Positions 27,114 to 35,735 of a DNA stretch of 64,000 nucleotides are shown here, in pieces. Position 1 is the stretch's first letter, and the number at the start of each line of letters is the position of its first letter. The translations under genes and the position numbers were made by a program. Under the pieces are notes generated by a model. The model was not told where the DNA came from. It searched no databases and worked only from the letters and a program-made list of their open reading frames with translations. The DNA is from Flavobacterium quisquiliarum (lineage in GTDB: Bacteria; Bacteroidota; Bacteroidia; Flavobacteriales; Flavobacteriaceae). The DNA is taken from contig NZ_WWEM01000035.1 in NCBI RefSeq assembly GCF_019308285.1, forward strand, positions 124,001-188,000. The letters run 5' to 3'.

Positions 27114-27166
27114 TCTGGATTCTGCATGTTTATTTTAGAATTTTTTTTTAATTAGTTTTTAATTTT

Positions 27167-27203
27167 ATCCGCTTCTACTCACATAGAAGCGGATTTTTTT
27201 TTC
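27167..27203 (+). terminator. Rho-independent terminator
   Basis: Stem ATCCGCTTCT (27167-27176) and AGAAGCGGAT (27185-27194), eight-base loop, followed by a run of nine T. It ends the saccharopine dehydrogenase-like transcript; the convergent BlaR1-like gene stops 13 bases beyond. Confidence 0.9.
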
Positions 27204-27215
27204 AAACAATATTTT

Positions 27216-28649
27216 TTAATTTCCAAAAATGGTTGGTGGAAAATCCATTTTCGGATAGCTTGCCCTTATTACCTTATACTTTTTTGGTGTTTCTTCAGCT
27301 TGAATTGTTATAGGTAAACTGTACAGAACCCTAACCGGCTGACCCATTTGAGAACCTGGAGTCCATACTGGAGAAAGTTTTAAAGTTCTAATCGCTTCTT
27401 CACCTATTCCATAACCCAAATCTTTTACAATTTTAAATTCAGATAAGCTACCATCTTTTTCTACTATAAATTGTACGAATATTTTTCCGTCAATTTTATT
27501 CTTTGAAGCTTCCTCCGGCATTTTAAAATTTTTCCCAATGAATTTATAGAATTCAAGTACTCCGCCAGGAAATTCAGGTTTTATCTCTATTGGATCTACA
27601 ATAATATCGGTCGTGTTTATCGCAGCATCATTTGAAGACGGCGAAGGAATAATTTTATTTTGATCTGCCATCGATTCCTTATTTTTATTTTCCGGAATCA
27701 CATTTTTATTTTCATCCTTTGAAACAACAGCAGTTTTAGCACGATCCGTTTCAACAGTAACCCCAATCGATTTAACTTCTTTTTTAGATTCCTGCGCCAC
27801 AGTTTTAACACATAAAAGAACTATTAAAATTGTCAGTATAGGAACAACGGCTGCTTTTTTAAGGAAAGCTCTGTTTTTTGAAGTGCTTTTTGTCATCATA
27901 ATTAATCTTTTTTTAGTTACTAGATAATTTAAATTACTTGCCAGATAAATCGTCGGACTTTCATTTCCTTTTTCTAAAAGCAGTTTTTGATAAAATGGAA
28001 CATTTTTATATTCTTTCACTATTTCCTGATCGGCAAGAAATTCATGATTAAGCTGGATTGCTTTTTTATAAAAGATAAAAAGCGGATTAAACCAAAAAAT
28101 AACCTTTAAAAACTCAACAAACAAGATATCCAGCGTATGTTTTTGGGTTACATGAACCAATTCATGTGTGTACAATTCGGCTTCAATATTTCGGTTTTTA
28201 TAATCATCGGAGTTGACAAAAATATAATTCAAAAAAGTATGAGGCAGGATTTTGTCATCAATCAAAACCAATTTTGAATTCTTAAAGTTTACTGTTGGAT
28301 TTCTATTTGATTTTGATAGGATTTTCCAAATATTGCTGCCAAATCTAATCGCCATTAAAAATGTGACTAATCCATACAAACTCCATAAAAAAATCAAGGT
28401 GTAATCAATCTTCTCTTCAATTCGAATTTTAGTAACCGTAGCCTCATCCATACTGATTTGGCTTGATAAATTCACAGGAACTTCTTTAATAATTTCAAAT
28501 GAAATAAAAGGAACCACGAACGAAACTATAATTGAAAAAAGTAAAAAGAATCTATTAAATTGATGCATTTTTTCCCTTTCCAATATCCAATGATAAAAAA
28601 TCAGGAAAACGCTTAATGCAATCGTCGATTTTATAAAAAAGTCTATCAT
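27216..28649 (-). CDS. BlaR1/MecR1-type M56 peptidase with C-terminal TonB-like domain
   Basis: A 477-residue membrane sensor-protease. Three or four membrane helices surround the zinc site H162-E163-x-x-H166 in YTHELVHVTQKHTLD, with FNHE-like QLNHEFLADQEIV (about 214-226) supplying further residues. After a fourth helix (VVPILTILIVLLCVKTV) comes a polar linker and, at about 370-450, a TonB C-terminal domain (GKIFVQFIVEKDGSLSEFKIVKDLG). It lacks a penicillin-binding sensor domain, so beta-lactam sensing is not implied; the TonB-like domain may sense or bind an envelope partner. Four-base overlap with the BlaI-type gene. Confidence 0.88.
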   Translation of the reverse strand: MIDFFIKSTIALSVFLIFYHWILEREKMHQFNRFFLLFSIIVSFVVPFISFEIIKEVPVNLSSQISMDEATVTKIRIEEKIDYTLIFLWSLYGLVTFLMAIRFGSNIWKILSKSNRNPTVNFKNSKLVLIDDKILPHTFLNYIFVNSDDYKNRNIEAELYTHELVHVTQKHTLDILFVEFLKVIFWFNPLFIFYKKAIQLNHEFLADQEIVKEYKNVPFYQKLLLEKGNESPTIYLASNLNYLVTKKRLIMMTKSTSKNRAFLKKAAVVPILTILIVLLCVKTVAQESKKEVKSIGVTVETDRAKTAVVSKDENKNVIPENKNKESMADQNKIIPSPSSNDAAINTTDIIVDPIEIKPEFPGGVLEFYKFIGKNFKMPEEASKNKIDGKIFVQFIVEKDGSLSEFKIVKDLGYGIGEEAIRTLKLSPVWTPGSQMGQPVRVLYSLPITIQAEETPKKYKVIRASYPKMDFPPTIFGN

Positions 28650-29017
28650 TTTTTCTTTTTTTGAATTTCCGAATCAATTATTCTTCTAAGATCTTCCAGT
28701 TCTGAAGCCGACAAATTAGTTTCGGTCGTAAAAAACGAAGCAAACTGTGAAGCTGAGTTATTAAAGAAGTTACTGATAAGTCCTTTCACGTGTTTGGAGA
28801 AATAATCGGTTTTCTTAACCAGCGGATAATATTCACGAGAATTTCCAAATTCGTTATAAGCTACAAATTTCTTGTCGATCATTCGTTTTAAAAGCGTTGC
28901 TACTGTTGTGGTAGCTGGTTTTGGCTCTGAATACGATTCTAGCAAATCTTTCATGAATGCCTTTTCAAGCTTCCATAAATGTTCCATCAATTGTTCTTCT
29001 GCGTTTGATAATTGCAT
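28646..29017 (-). CDS. BlaI/MecI/CopY-family repressor
   Basis: A 123-residue winged-helix repressor: LSNAEEQLMEHLWKLEKAFMKDLLE is the first helices, PATTTVATLLKRMIDKKFVAYNEFG the recognition helix and wing, and a C-terminal dimerisation segment ends in LEDLRRIIDSEIQKKKK. Such proteins are cleaved or inactivated after signalling by the partner M56 peptidase. Its stop overlaps the start of that gene by four bases, and it is the first gene of the pair, probably autoregulated. Confidence 0.92.
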   Translation of the reverse strand: MQLSNAEEQLMEHLWKLEKAFMKDLLESYSEPKPATTTVATLLKRMIDKKFVAYNEFGNSREYYPLVKKTDYFSKHVKGLISNFFNNSASQFASFFTTETNLSASELEDLRRIIDSEIQKKKK

Positions 29018-29087
29018 TTTTTTTAAGGTTCTAAAGTTCTGAGATACTAAGTTTTTTTTCGCAGATTAAGTTTAATAATATGCCTCT

Positions 29088-30050
29088 TTATTCTTTAATA
29101 TTTTCAAGTTTTTCCAATTCAGGCAATTCTTTTTTATAAGCTTCTAAATTCCAGTCAATATTCATTTTTGCAGCATATTCTTTCATTGTTCCCAATCCAA
29201 CCTCAGCACGCCTTTTATCTACATTATCTGGATCAATCATGGGAGAAAAATACCATTTATTAGTTTTTCTGTTTTTTGCAGACTGGCTTCCATAAATTTG
29301 TTTTCTTCCTTCTCTTAAGGCTACTCGATCTTCTAAATAAGCCAAATTACTTATGTTGGCATTTCCTTTTTTAACCGCTTGTCGCATCATGGGCAAATAT
29401 TTCTGCTGATATTTTAAAAGCGAATGCTGAATAACCAAAAACAAAGTCTGATTTCCCTGCGTTCCCACTACATCTTTTCCAACCCAGCCTTTTTCGTCCA
29501 ATATTTTCATCACCTTTACGAGATTAATACTGTCTTTTTTATTCATTATTTTGCCAATACTGTCGATTTTGCTTTTACTAGAATTAGGGTCCTTATAGAT
29601 TTTCATAAATTCTACTCGAATTCCTTGATCTTCGGTATAAATATCTATAAGTTCTTTTTCCAACGTTTTATCATATCTAACACCAATACTGTCCACTTTT
29701 TTCTGAAGTTTATCAATTGTCTTTTCCCATTCTTTCGTATTGCGCAAAGACTTTAAATCATTATCTATTTTGATACGATCAATATTTTCATAGCCGTTAT
29801 CAATCGCTAAATCCAGCCATTTAAAGGCTTTTTTATTTTTTTCAGCCAAGGAAGCAGCACAGCCCGCATTATATAAATCTTTCGAATCCTTCTGTTCTAT
29901 CTTAAAAGCTTTTGTGTAATAATTGACAGCTGTTTTATAATTAGCCGCACTATAACAAGAATCTGCTTTTTTAACCCATTCTTTATACGTTTGAGCCTGA
30001 ACCAAAACACCATTCACGATAATAAAAAAGAAAGCCAGCAGTTTGTTCAT
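29088..30050 (-). CDS. TPR protein with DUF6624 domain
   Basis: A 320-residue exported protein. Signal peptide 1-19 (FFIIVNGVLVQAQ), then TPR-like helices (about 22-110: ADSCYSAANYKTAVNYYTKAF), then a domain from about 130 with NQTLFLVIQHSLLKYQQKYLPMM and NISNLAYLEDRVALREGRKQIYGSQ, which I recognise as the DUF6624 pattern. No reaction is known for it. It lies upstream of the BlaI/BlaR1-like pair on the same strand, separated by 70 bases, and after a MORN-like lipoprotein gene. Confidence 0.75.
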   Translation of the reverse strand: MNKLLAFFFIIVNGVLVQAQTYKEWVKKADSCYSAANYKTAVNYYTKAFKIEQKDSKDLYNAGCAASLAEKNKKAFKWLDLAIDNGYENIDRIKIDNDLKSLRNTKEWEKTIDKLQKKVDSIGVRYDKTLEKELIDIYTEDQGIRVEFMKIYKDPNSSKSKIDSIGKIMNKKDSINLVKVMKILDEKGWVGKDVVGTQGNQTLFLVIQHSLLKYQQKYLPMMRQAVKKGNANISNLAYLEDRVALREGRKQIYGSQSAKNRKTNKWYFSPMIDPDNVDKRRAEVGLGTMKEYAAKMNIDWNLEAYKKELPELEKLENIKE

Positions 30051-30069
30051 CGATTTAAATTTTAAAATT

Positions 30070-30489
30070 TTATTCTATTTTTTGTTCTGAGAGCAGTTCT
30101 CCTTTTTCGTATTTTCTAATCTGAAATAATTTTCCTTTATCTGAGTAAAATTTCCATTCTCCAAAATAAAACCAATGTGATTCGGTTTCGTTTATTTCTA
30201 ATTTGCTTTTACCTTTCGATTCCAGTTTTCCGTTTTCGTAATAACTTTTCACGATACAGATTCCGTTTTTATATTTTTCTGATTTGTATAATTTCCCGTT
30301 TATAAAAGTCTTCCATTTCTTAACAGGCAGATCGTTTTTGTAAAACTCGACAGATTTGTACTCAACACTATCCTGTACATAAACCTCAACCCATTTTCCC
30401 TCCTTCTTCTTATCAATCTTTTGATTAAGTGCCGTTTTACATCCAAAAAAAGAAAGCAGAATTATCGCAAAAAGTATTTTTCTAATCAT
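30070..30489 (-). CDS. MORN/YwqK-like lipoprotein
   Basis: A 139-residue lipoprotein with lipobox LSFFGC (Cys 17). The mature part is a series of short beta hairpins of the YxNGKLxxK type: INGKLYKSEKYKNGI, YYENGKLESKGKSKL and YSDKGKLFQIRKYEKGEL, the pattern of MORN or YwqK-type repeats. These are common in secreted Bacteroidota proteins and have no assigned activity. Its stop is 19 bases before the DUF6624 start, so they are likely cotranscribed. Confidence 0.7.
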   Translation of the reverse strand: MIRKILFAIILLSFFGCKTALNQKIDKKKEGKWVEVYVQDSVEYKSVEFYKNDLPVKKWKTFINGKLYKSEKYKNGICIVKSYYENGKLESKGKSKLEINETESHWFYFGEWKFYSDKGKLFQIRKYEKGELLSEQKIE

Positions 30490-30569
30490 TTTAACTCTAC
30501 AATTATAGATTATATTCTACAAATGTAGAATTAATTTTCGAACGAGAAAGAAAAAACTGATTTTTTTTA

Positions 30570-30697
30570 TTTAAGGGCCAGAGTAACAAAGGTTCAAAGA
30601 GACAAAGAGCTTTTCTTCTGCACTTAATCTTTGTCAAAATTTAAAACTTTGACAAAGAGAAAACCTTTGCAACTTTACCGCTCTGCCTCTTTGGAGC
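30570..30697. repeat. Nested intergenic inverted repeat
   Basis: Outer words GGCCAGAGTAACAAAGG and CCTTTGCAACTTTACCGCTC pair imperfectly. Inside is a tighter hairpin, CTTTGTCAAAATTT (30629 onward) and AAACTTTGACAAAG (ending 30657), 14 bp with one mismatch. The inner sequence recurs as a perfect palindrome at 32034-32066. Confidence 0.6.
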
Positions 30698-31795
30698 CTA
30701 AAAAGAAAGCATTCCCAAAGTCCTTTCGACCTCTTCAAAATCAATATAAAAATTGTCGTCTTTTTGGATTCCGACAACAAAGCTGTAATTGATATTTTCC
30801 ATATCTGTGGTGTTTTTAATAACAGCACTAAAACGATTGGGTGGCTGAAAAATTAAAACAGAAGAACCTGCTTCAAGAGCCATGAGTCCGTGGAATAAAT
30901 GACTGCCTTCGATACCGATAAGGATTTTGGCACCAGCGCAGGCCGAAAGTATTTCGGAAGCAGTATTTTGAGTAACATCGACAATTTTGAATCCGTATTT
31001 TTCTCGGAGTTTTTCGGCAATTTCGAGTTCATTCAGCATCACACGCGATATTCCTGAGTTACGACGCAGAATAAAAACTCCAGGATGAGAAGTTCCGGGA
31101 AATAATGAAAGTATTTTATTTCGGTTGGCTTCAAATCGAAGATGTTTGCTATCATTATTTCCCCAATTGTCATCAAAGAAAATGGCATTTTTCAGATAAG
31201 CCGCATTTGTCCGAAACGGATTCATTTCTAAATACGATTCGTATTCCAACATGTGAGAATAGGGAATAATGTTTGACGTTACAGGAACTCCTTCTTGAGC
31301 TGCCAAAGTATAATTGGCACAGTCATCAGTAAGCCAAAGTCCAAAATATTGATTCCCTTCAGAAGTACTGTAAATTGCTGCATTGTCGATTTCTGTATCT
31401 ATGATTGCTGGCGGCAAGTAATTCATTTTTTTAGAAATCTGAAAAGAAGGATGAAGCCTGAAATTATAAAGCCCCTTATAAAGAAAACCGTTTATCATCC
31501 AGATATCTTTGAGCTTATAAGCATAAGTTGGAGCATGTTCTATCGTATTTCCTCCATGCATTGCTGCATAAGGATCATCTGTAAATGCCGTACCGGTAAT
31601 ACGATCCAATTGACCATCCAAAAAATAAGCTTTAGGAGAAATTGTTGTCGTACTTGGAGCAATCTGCCATGATTTTACGGCAAGCTTTTCCAAAATTCTG
31701 CCTTCTCGAAACATCGAATGGCATTTTTTCAATCCTTTAAGATATTTGGTATATCCAATTGGTGAAAATTTGACCTTTTTTTTAACTAAGTCCAT
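30698..31795 (-). CDS. Family 61 glycosyltransferase
   Basis: A 365-residue soluble protein. The C-terminal half has the DUF563/GT61 core: PGTSHPGVFILRRNSGISR, then an ILSACAGAKILIGIEGSHLFHG stretch in which GSH-HG is typical, then LEAGSSVLIFQPPNRFS. The N-terminal half is variable. Family members transfer sugars in glycan or lipopolysaccharide assembly. It stands alone between two repeat-filled gaps, so no pathway can be read from neighbours. Confidence 0.8.
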   Translation of the reverse strand: MDLVKKKVKFSPIGYTKYLKGLKKCHSMFREGRILEKLAVKSWQIAPSTTTISPKAYFLDGQLDRITGTAFTDDPYAAMHGGNTIEHAPTYAYKLKDIWMINGFLYKGLYNFRLHPSFQISKKMNYLPPAIIDTEIDNAAIYSTSEGNQYFGLWLTDDCANYTLAAQEGVPVTSNIIPYSHMLEYESYLEMNPFRTNAAYLKNAIFFDDNWGNNDSKHLRFEANRNKILSLFPGTSHPGVFILRRNSGISRVMLNELEIAEKLREKYGFKIVDVTQNTASEILSACAGAKILIGIEGSHLFHGLMALEAGSSVLIFQPPNRFSAVIKNTTDMENINYSFVVGIQKDDNFYIDFEEVERTLGMLSF

Positions 31796-31993
31796 TATCC
31801 CACATTAAAATCAATATTAAAATAACATTAGAAAACTTTACAAAACAGGATTATATACAATATTATACGGGGCTTGATAATAATAATTTCAAATTTAACT
31901 TAATTTATTCAACAAAACTTAAAGTCAACATTAAAAAATTCAAACTCCAAGTTTTAAAAACCCAAATTCCAAATTTTAAAAAACTGCAAACAA

Positions 31994-32066
31994 AAAAATC
32001 CGCTCATTTCTGAACGGATTTTTGTCTGTATTCAACTTTGTCAAAGTTTTAAACTTTGACAAAGTT
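31994..32066. repeat. Terminator hairpin followed by a 33-base palindrome
   Basis: The 320-base gap 31796-32115 contains a hairpin with AAAAATCCG and CGGATTTTT arms (31994-32023), suited to end the minus-strand dipeptidase or the plus strand, and then a palindrome with perfect 16-base arms AACTTTGTCAAAGTTT (32034-32049) and AAACTTTGACAAAGTT (32051-32066). The remainder has tandem CCAAATTCC words. Confidence 0.7.
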
Positions 32067-32115
32067 CTAAAATCTTAAAAACCTTAGTGTCTTAGCGCCT
32101 TCGTGGCAAAAAACC

Positions 32116-33504
32116 TTATTTACTTAATTCCACAAAATATTTGTAAAACAACGGAATAGTCTCAATTCCTTTCAAGTAATTAAAGATTCCAAAATGCTCA
32201 TTTGGCGAGTGAATTGCATCGCTGTCCAAACCAAATCCCATTAAGATTGTTTTGCTTTTTAATTCTTTCTCAAACAAAGCTACAATTGGAATACTTCCAC
32301 CGGAACGAACCGGAATTGCGGGAACTCCAAATGTTTCGGTATACGCTTTGTTCGCTGCCTGATAACCGATGCTGTCAATTGGCGTAACATAACCCTGACC
32401 ACCGTGATGAGGCGTTACTTTTACCGTAACTCCTGCAGGAGCAATACTTGTAAAATGTTTGGTAAAAAGTTCTGTAATCTCTTCCCATTCCTGATTTGGA
32501 ACCAAACGCATCGAGATTTTAGCAAAAGCTTTGCTCGCAATAACCGTTTTTGCACCTTCGCCAGTATAACCGCCCCAGATTCCGTTTACGTCTAAAGTTG
32601 GACGGATGGAATTGCGTTCGTTCGTTACATAGCCTTTTTCACCATAAACATCAGCGATGTTTAAAGCATTTTTATATTTTTCTAGGCTGAAAGGCGCTTT
32701 TGCCATTTCAGCTCTTTCTTCTACAGATAATTCCTGAACTTTATCATAAAATCCCGGAATCGTGATATGATTGTTTTCGTCGTGAAGCGAAGCAATCATT
32801 TTCGCCAGAATATTAATTGGATTCGCCACAGCTCCACCGTATAAACCAGAATGCAAATCGCGGTTTGGACCTGTAACTTCTACTTCAACATAACTCAAAC
32901 CTCTTAAACCTGTTGTGATTGATGGTTGTTGGTTTGAAATCATTCCAGTATCTGAAATCAAGATCACGTCGTTTTTTAGTTTTTCCTGATTGCGTTCTAC
33001 GAACCAAGCCAAACTTGCCGAACCTACTTCTTCCTCGCCTTCGATCATGAATTTTACGTTGCAAGGCAAATTATTTGTTTGTACCATATATTCTAGCGCT
33101 TTTACATGCATGTACATCTGACCTTTGTCGTCACATGCTCCGCGTGCAAAAATGGCACCTTCTGGATGAATATCTGTATTTTTAATAACGGGTTCAAATG
33201 GCGGTGAAGTCCATAATTCTAATGGATCTGGCGGTTGTACGTCGTAGTGACCGTAAACTAAAACCGTTGGAAGATTTGGATCTATAATTTTCTCTCCGTA
33301 GATAATTGGATAACCTGGAGTGTCGCAAGTTTCGACATAATCGCATCCTGCTTTTGATAAACTTTCTTTTACAGCCTCTGCTGTATCAATAACATCTTGA
33401 GAATATGCAGTGTCGGCACTTACCGACGGAATCTTTAGTAATTCGATCAATTCGTTGATAAACCGATCTTTATGTTGTTGAACGTAGGACTTAATATTTT
33501 CCAT
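32116..33504 (-). CDS. M20-family dipeptidase
   Basis: A 462-residue zinc peptidase. VLVYGHYDVQPPDP contains the first metal-binding His and Asp, FARGACDDKGQMYMH the bridging Asp region, and MIEGEEEVGSASL the catalytic Glu pair; a C-terminal His is in DAIHSPNEHFG. A lid/dimerisation domain occupies the middle (LRGLSYVEVEVTGPNRDLHSG). This is the cytosolic CNDP/PepV-like group that hydrolyses dipeptides. Monocistronic. Confidence 0.9.
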   Translation of the reverse strand: MENIKSYVQQHKDRFINELIELLKIPSVSADTAYSQDVIDTAEAVKESLSKAGCDYVETCDTPGYPIIYGEKIIDPNLPTVLVYGHYDVQPPDPLELWTSPPFEPVIKNTDIHPEGAIFARGACDDKGQMYMHVKALEYMVQTNNLPCNVKFMIEGEEEVGSASLAWFVERNQEKLKNDVILISDTGMISNQQPSITTGLRGLSYVEVEVTGPNRDLHSGLYGGAVANPINILAKMIASLHDENNHITIPGFYDKVQELSVEERAEMAKAPFSLEKYKNALNIADVYGEKGYVTNERNSIRPTLDVNGIWGGYTGEGAKTVIASKAFAKISMRLVPNQEWEEITELFTKHFTSIAPAGVTVKVTPHHGGQGYVTPIDSIGYQAANKAYTETFGVPAIPVRSGGSIPIVALFEKELKSKTILMGFGLDSDAIHSPNEHFGIFNYLKGIETIPLFYKYFVELSK

Positions 33505-33570
33505 TTAAATTATTTTTATAGAAAACCAAAAGTACAAAAAAGAGAATTAAAAAAAATTTTCAAAAAAGTC

Positions 33571-33600
33571 TTTGATAATTCAAAAGTATGCCTATCTTTG
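33571..33600 (+). promoter_or_regulatory. Promoter of tRNA-Leu
   Basis: TTTG at 33571-33574 and TATCTTTG at 33593-33600, 18 bases apart, are a good match to the Bacteroidota vegetative promoter. The mature tRNA starts at 33615. Confidence 0.75.
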
Positions 33601-33614
33601 CACCCACAATTACC

Positions 33615-33696
33615 GCGGATATGGTGAAATTGGTAGACATGCCAGACTTAGGATCTGGTGCCGCAAGGCGTGTAGGTTCGAGTCCTATTATCCGCA
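33615..33696 (+). tRNA. tRNA-Leu (anticodon TAG)
   Basis: An 82-nt class II tRNA. Acceptor arms GCGGATA (33615-33621) and TATCCGC (33689-33695) pair fully; the discriminator is A. The anticodon loop CTTAGGA lies in the stem CCAGA/TCTGG, giving TAG, and the variable arm GCCGCAAGGCG is extended as required for Leu. The T arm contains GGTTCGAGTCC. CCA is not encoded. A terminator hairpin follows at 33705-33736. It borders an accessory block. Confidence 0.97.
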
Positions 33697-33704
33697 CTTT
33701 TAAG

Positions 33705-33736
33705 AAGCTTCTGAATCAATTTTCAGAAGCTTTTTT
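33705..33736 (+). terminator. Terminator of tRNA-Leu
   Basis: Stem AAGCTTCTGAA (33705-33715) and TTCAGAAGCTT (33722-33732) with a six-base loop and a T run. Confidence 0.88.
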
Positions 33737-33817
33737 GTTTTTACTACGTTTCGCTTTTTGTTATTAAAGTTGTTGATAAGCAATTTACTACAATTACAAA
33801 TCTTTGATTTCTATTTT

Positions 33818-33825
33818 TACTTTTG
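33818..33825 (+). promoter_or_regulatory. Candidate -7 element of the HEPN pair
   Basis: TACTTTTG fits TAnnTTTG and lies 60 bases before the ATG at 33885. No -33 element at normal spacing was seen, so the promoter is tentative and may be regulated or weak. Confidence 0.35.
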
Positions 33826-33884
33826 GAAAACGATTATGGTTTCCAAAATTCTTCGAGATAACCAGCAAAATATATTACTAAATA

Positions 33885-34847
33885 ATGGATTATTTAAACT
33901 CATTTTTCCAGAATATTAAAGATAAATTAAGCAATCCATTTTTCGGAACACTTATCCTAATTCTAATTATACACCATTGGGAATTATGGTATTCATTATT
34001 TAATTTCGACAAAAATTATACTAGAAATTCAAAAGTTTCATTAATAAGAAATCTTGCAGAACACGAGTTAAGTACTAAAAACATCCTTTATGATATTCTC
34101 TATGCTCTTGCAATATCATTATTAGGTTATTTAATTATAGTGGGAACCCGAACTCTTTCAATGTTAATCGAGTTCAGAATTATGCCTTTCATAACTGGAA
34201 AAATTATCAATAAAAATGTCGTTTTAAAATCAACTCACGATGAAACAGTTTTAGAAAGAGATGAATACTCTGAAAAGTATGAAGAACAAAGAAAAAACGT
34301 CAGAATACTCTCTAAAAATTACGACGAGCAAACTGAACAAATTAAACAAAAGGATCAAGATCTTTTAAAACAAAGCGAAACGATTAGCAACACGATTAGG
34401 GAACTTGATAATATCAAAAAAAAACTAGAGAACTCTCAAGCAGAAAACAATACAAAAAAGACACAAATATCCCAGCTAAATAATTCATTAGAACAACTTA
34501 AAAATGATCTAGATATTAACTTAGAAATCAAAGAAAAGTATGAACATCTCTTTTTTAACCAAGACAACACCTTATTCTATACTTCTAGTAAAAAATTTCC
34601 ACCAGAAGTAACTGATAAAGTATTTCAATTAAAAAAAGAAAATAAGTGGAAAACTTTTTTAGAAGTTGGAACTTTTTTCACACAGGGAGGAACAATGAGT
34701 GGCAGTGCCCTTACTGATATGATCGAAAAAGGGCTTGCTTTTGAAAGAGATAAAAAAGACGAATTTACACCTCTAGGAAAAATAATTTGGCGCTATCGGA
34801 AAGTGTTCGAAAACGAAGGTAATAAAACCGAAACAATACCATTTTAA
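33885..34847 (+). CDS. Membrane protein with long coiled coil, partner of HEPN gene
   Basis: A 320-residue protein of unknown family. A membrane segment lies at about 17-38 (NPFFGTLILILIIHHWELWY, with the preceding LSNPFFG/HHWEL type seen in membrane-anchored accessory proteins) and a second at about 68-88 (ILYALAISLLGYLIIVG). A charged coiled coil runs from about 120 to 235. The last 80 residues look globular, with FLEVGTFFTQGGTMSGSALT and a basic end that could form a winged helix. It precedes an HEPN gene by 26 bases. The layout suggests a membrane-tethered sensor or effector partner; no function is proven. Confidence 0.65.
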   Translation: MDYLNSFFQNIKDKLSNPFFGTLILILIIHHWELWYSLFNFDKNYTRNSKVSLIRNLAEHELSTKNILYDILYALAISLLGYLIIVGTRTLSMLIEFRIMPFITGKIINKNVVLKSTHDETVLERDEYSEKYEEQRKNVRILSKNYDEQTEQIKQKDQDLLKQSETISNTIRELDNIKKKLENSQAENNTKKTQISQLNNSLEQLKNDLDINLEIKEKYEHLFFNQDNTLFYTSSKKFPPEVTDKVFQLKKENKWKTFLEVGTFFTQGGTMSGSALTDMIEKGLAFERDKKDEFTPLGKIIWRYRKVFENEGNKTETIPF

Positions 34848-34873
34848 AACCCTTTTTAAACCAATATTTTGAT

Positions 34874-35545
34874 ATGCCTTCAAATTCATATTTAGACTTT
34901 CTAGAACTATTACAAGATGTGGAACAGCTTCGAAATACTCATTTTGAATACAGCCAAGGAAAAAGAGGTAAAAAAAAGCTAGGGTATCTAACCAGGAGTT
35001 CAATAGTAATGCTATGCGCCGCTTGGGAGAGATATTGCGAGAATATCTTATTAGAATGCATTGATAAAATTTTAGACACTAATATTCAAGCTTCTGCATT
35101 ATCAAAATACATAAAAGAGCACATAAGCGAAAAAGTAAGAAACAGTAAAAATAACATCTACCCAATTGAACTTGCAGATAACGGTTGGAAAAATCTATGG
35201 AAGGGTTATGCAATTAATGAAACAAATGCTTTAAACACACCGAACTCTGAAAATCTTAACAAACTATTCAAAAGATTTTTAGGAATAGAGGATTTCACTT
35301 CCATGTGGCATAAAAAATCAATAATTCAAATTAATGAGTTCATCAAAACAAGAGGTGAAATTGCTCACAATGGAAGCAAGGCTAGATATGTTAGATTTTC
35401 TGCACTTTTAAAAAATATTGAACTTATAACCGAAAACGCTATTCAGATTGATTATTTACTTTCCCAATATCTAAAAACAGTATATACTGTAAATCAGACT
35501 TGGGAGGAAAGTTATTATAGAAAATTAAGCTCTTATAACAAGTAA
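34874..35545 (+). CDS. HEPN-domain protein with Rx4H motif (RiboL-PSP/MAE_28990-like)
   Basis: A 223-residue soluble helical protein. SIVMLCAAWERYCENILLE at about 43-61 is the conserved helix of the HEPN group often called RiboL-PSP or MAE_28990/MAE_18760-like. The RNase motif R-x4-H is present as R160-GEIA-H165, in IKTRGEIAHNGSKA, so a ribonuclease activity is plausible. In other HEPN systems such proteins act as toxins or abortive-infection effectors. It is the second gene of a pair with the membrane coiled-coil protein, next to a tRNA-Leu. No antitoxin-like small gene is present. Ribonuclease role is inferred only. Confidence 0.78.
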   Translation: MPSNSYLDFLELLQDVEQLRNTHFEYSQGKRGKKKLGYLTRSSIVMLCAAWERYCENILLECIDKILDTNIQASALSKYIKEHISEKVRNSKNNIYPIELADNGWKNLWKGYAINETNALNTPNSENLNKLFKRFLGIEDFTSMWHKKSIIQINEFIKTRGEIAHNGSKARYVRFSALLKNIELITENAIQIDYLLSQYLKTVYTVNQTWEESYYRKLSSYNK

Positions 35546-35617
35546 AAGTTTAACAAACAAAAATACTACAATTCACAAATATCTTCTAAAATTCCTCGTT
35601 CTAAATGAAAAACTTTA

Positions 35618-35735
35618 TCACATTCACCTTGACGAAAGGAGCATCTCCAGCATAGCAACGATAGCTATACAATGAAAAAAAGTTGTAGGGAATTTTCAAA
35701 TTTGTTGATATGCCTTTAATTTCTCCTTTCGTCGA
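35618..35735. repeat. Degenerate copy of the cgacgaaaggag inverted repeat
   Basis: ACCTTGACGAAAGGAGCAT on the left and TTTCTCCTTTCGTCGAAATG on the right pair across about 80 bases, the same motif family as the 31-bp stem at 37377-37480 but with eroded arms. It fills most of the gap after the HEPN gene. Confidence 0.6.

Noticed and set aside
27216..29017. Beta-lactam resistance sensor
   Set aside because: BlaR1/BlaI similarity lies in the peptidase and repressor only; no penicillin-binding sensor domain or beta-lactamase gene is present.
31295..31672. 125-codon antisense frame in the GT61 gene
   Set aside because: Rich in Ile, Cys and Arg as is typical for antisense to AT-rich coding sequence; no support.
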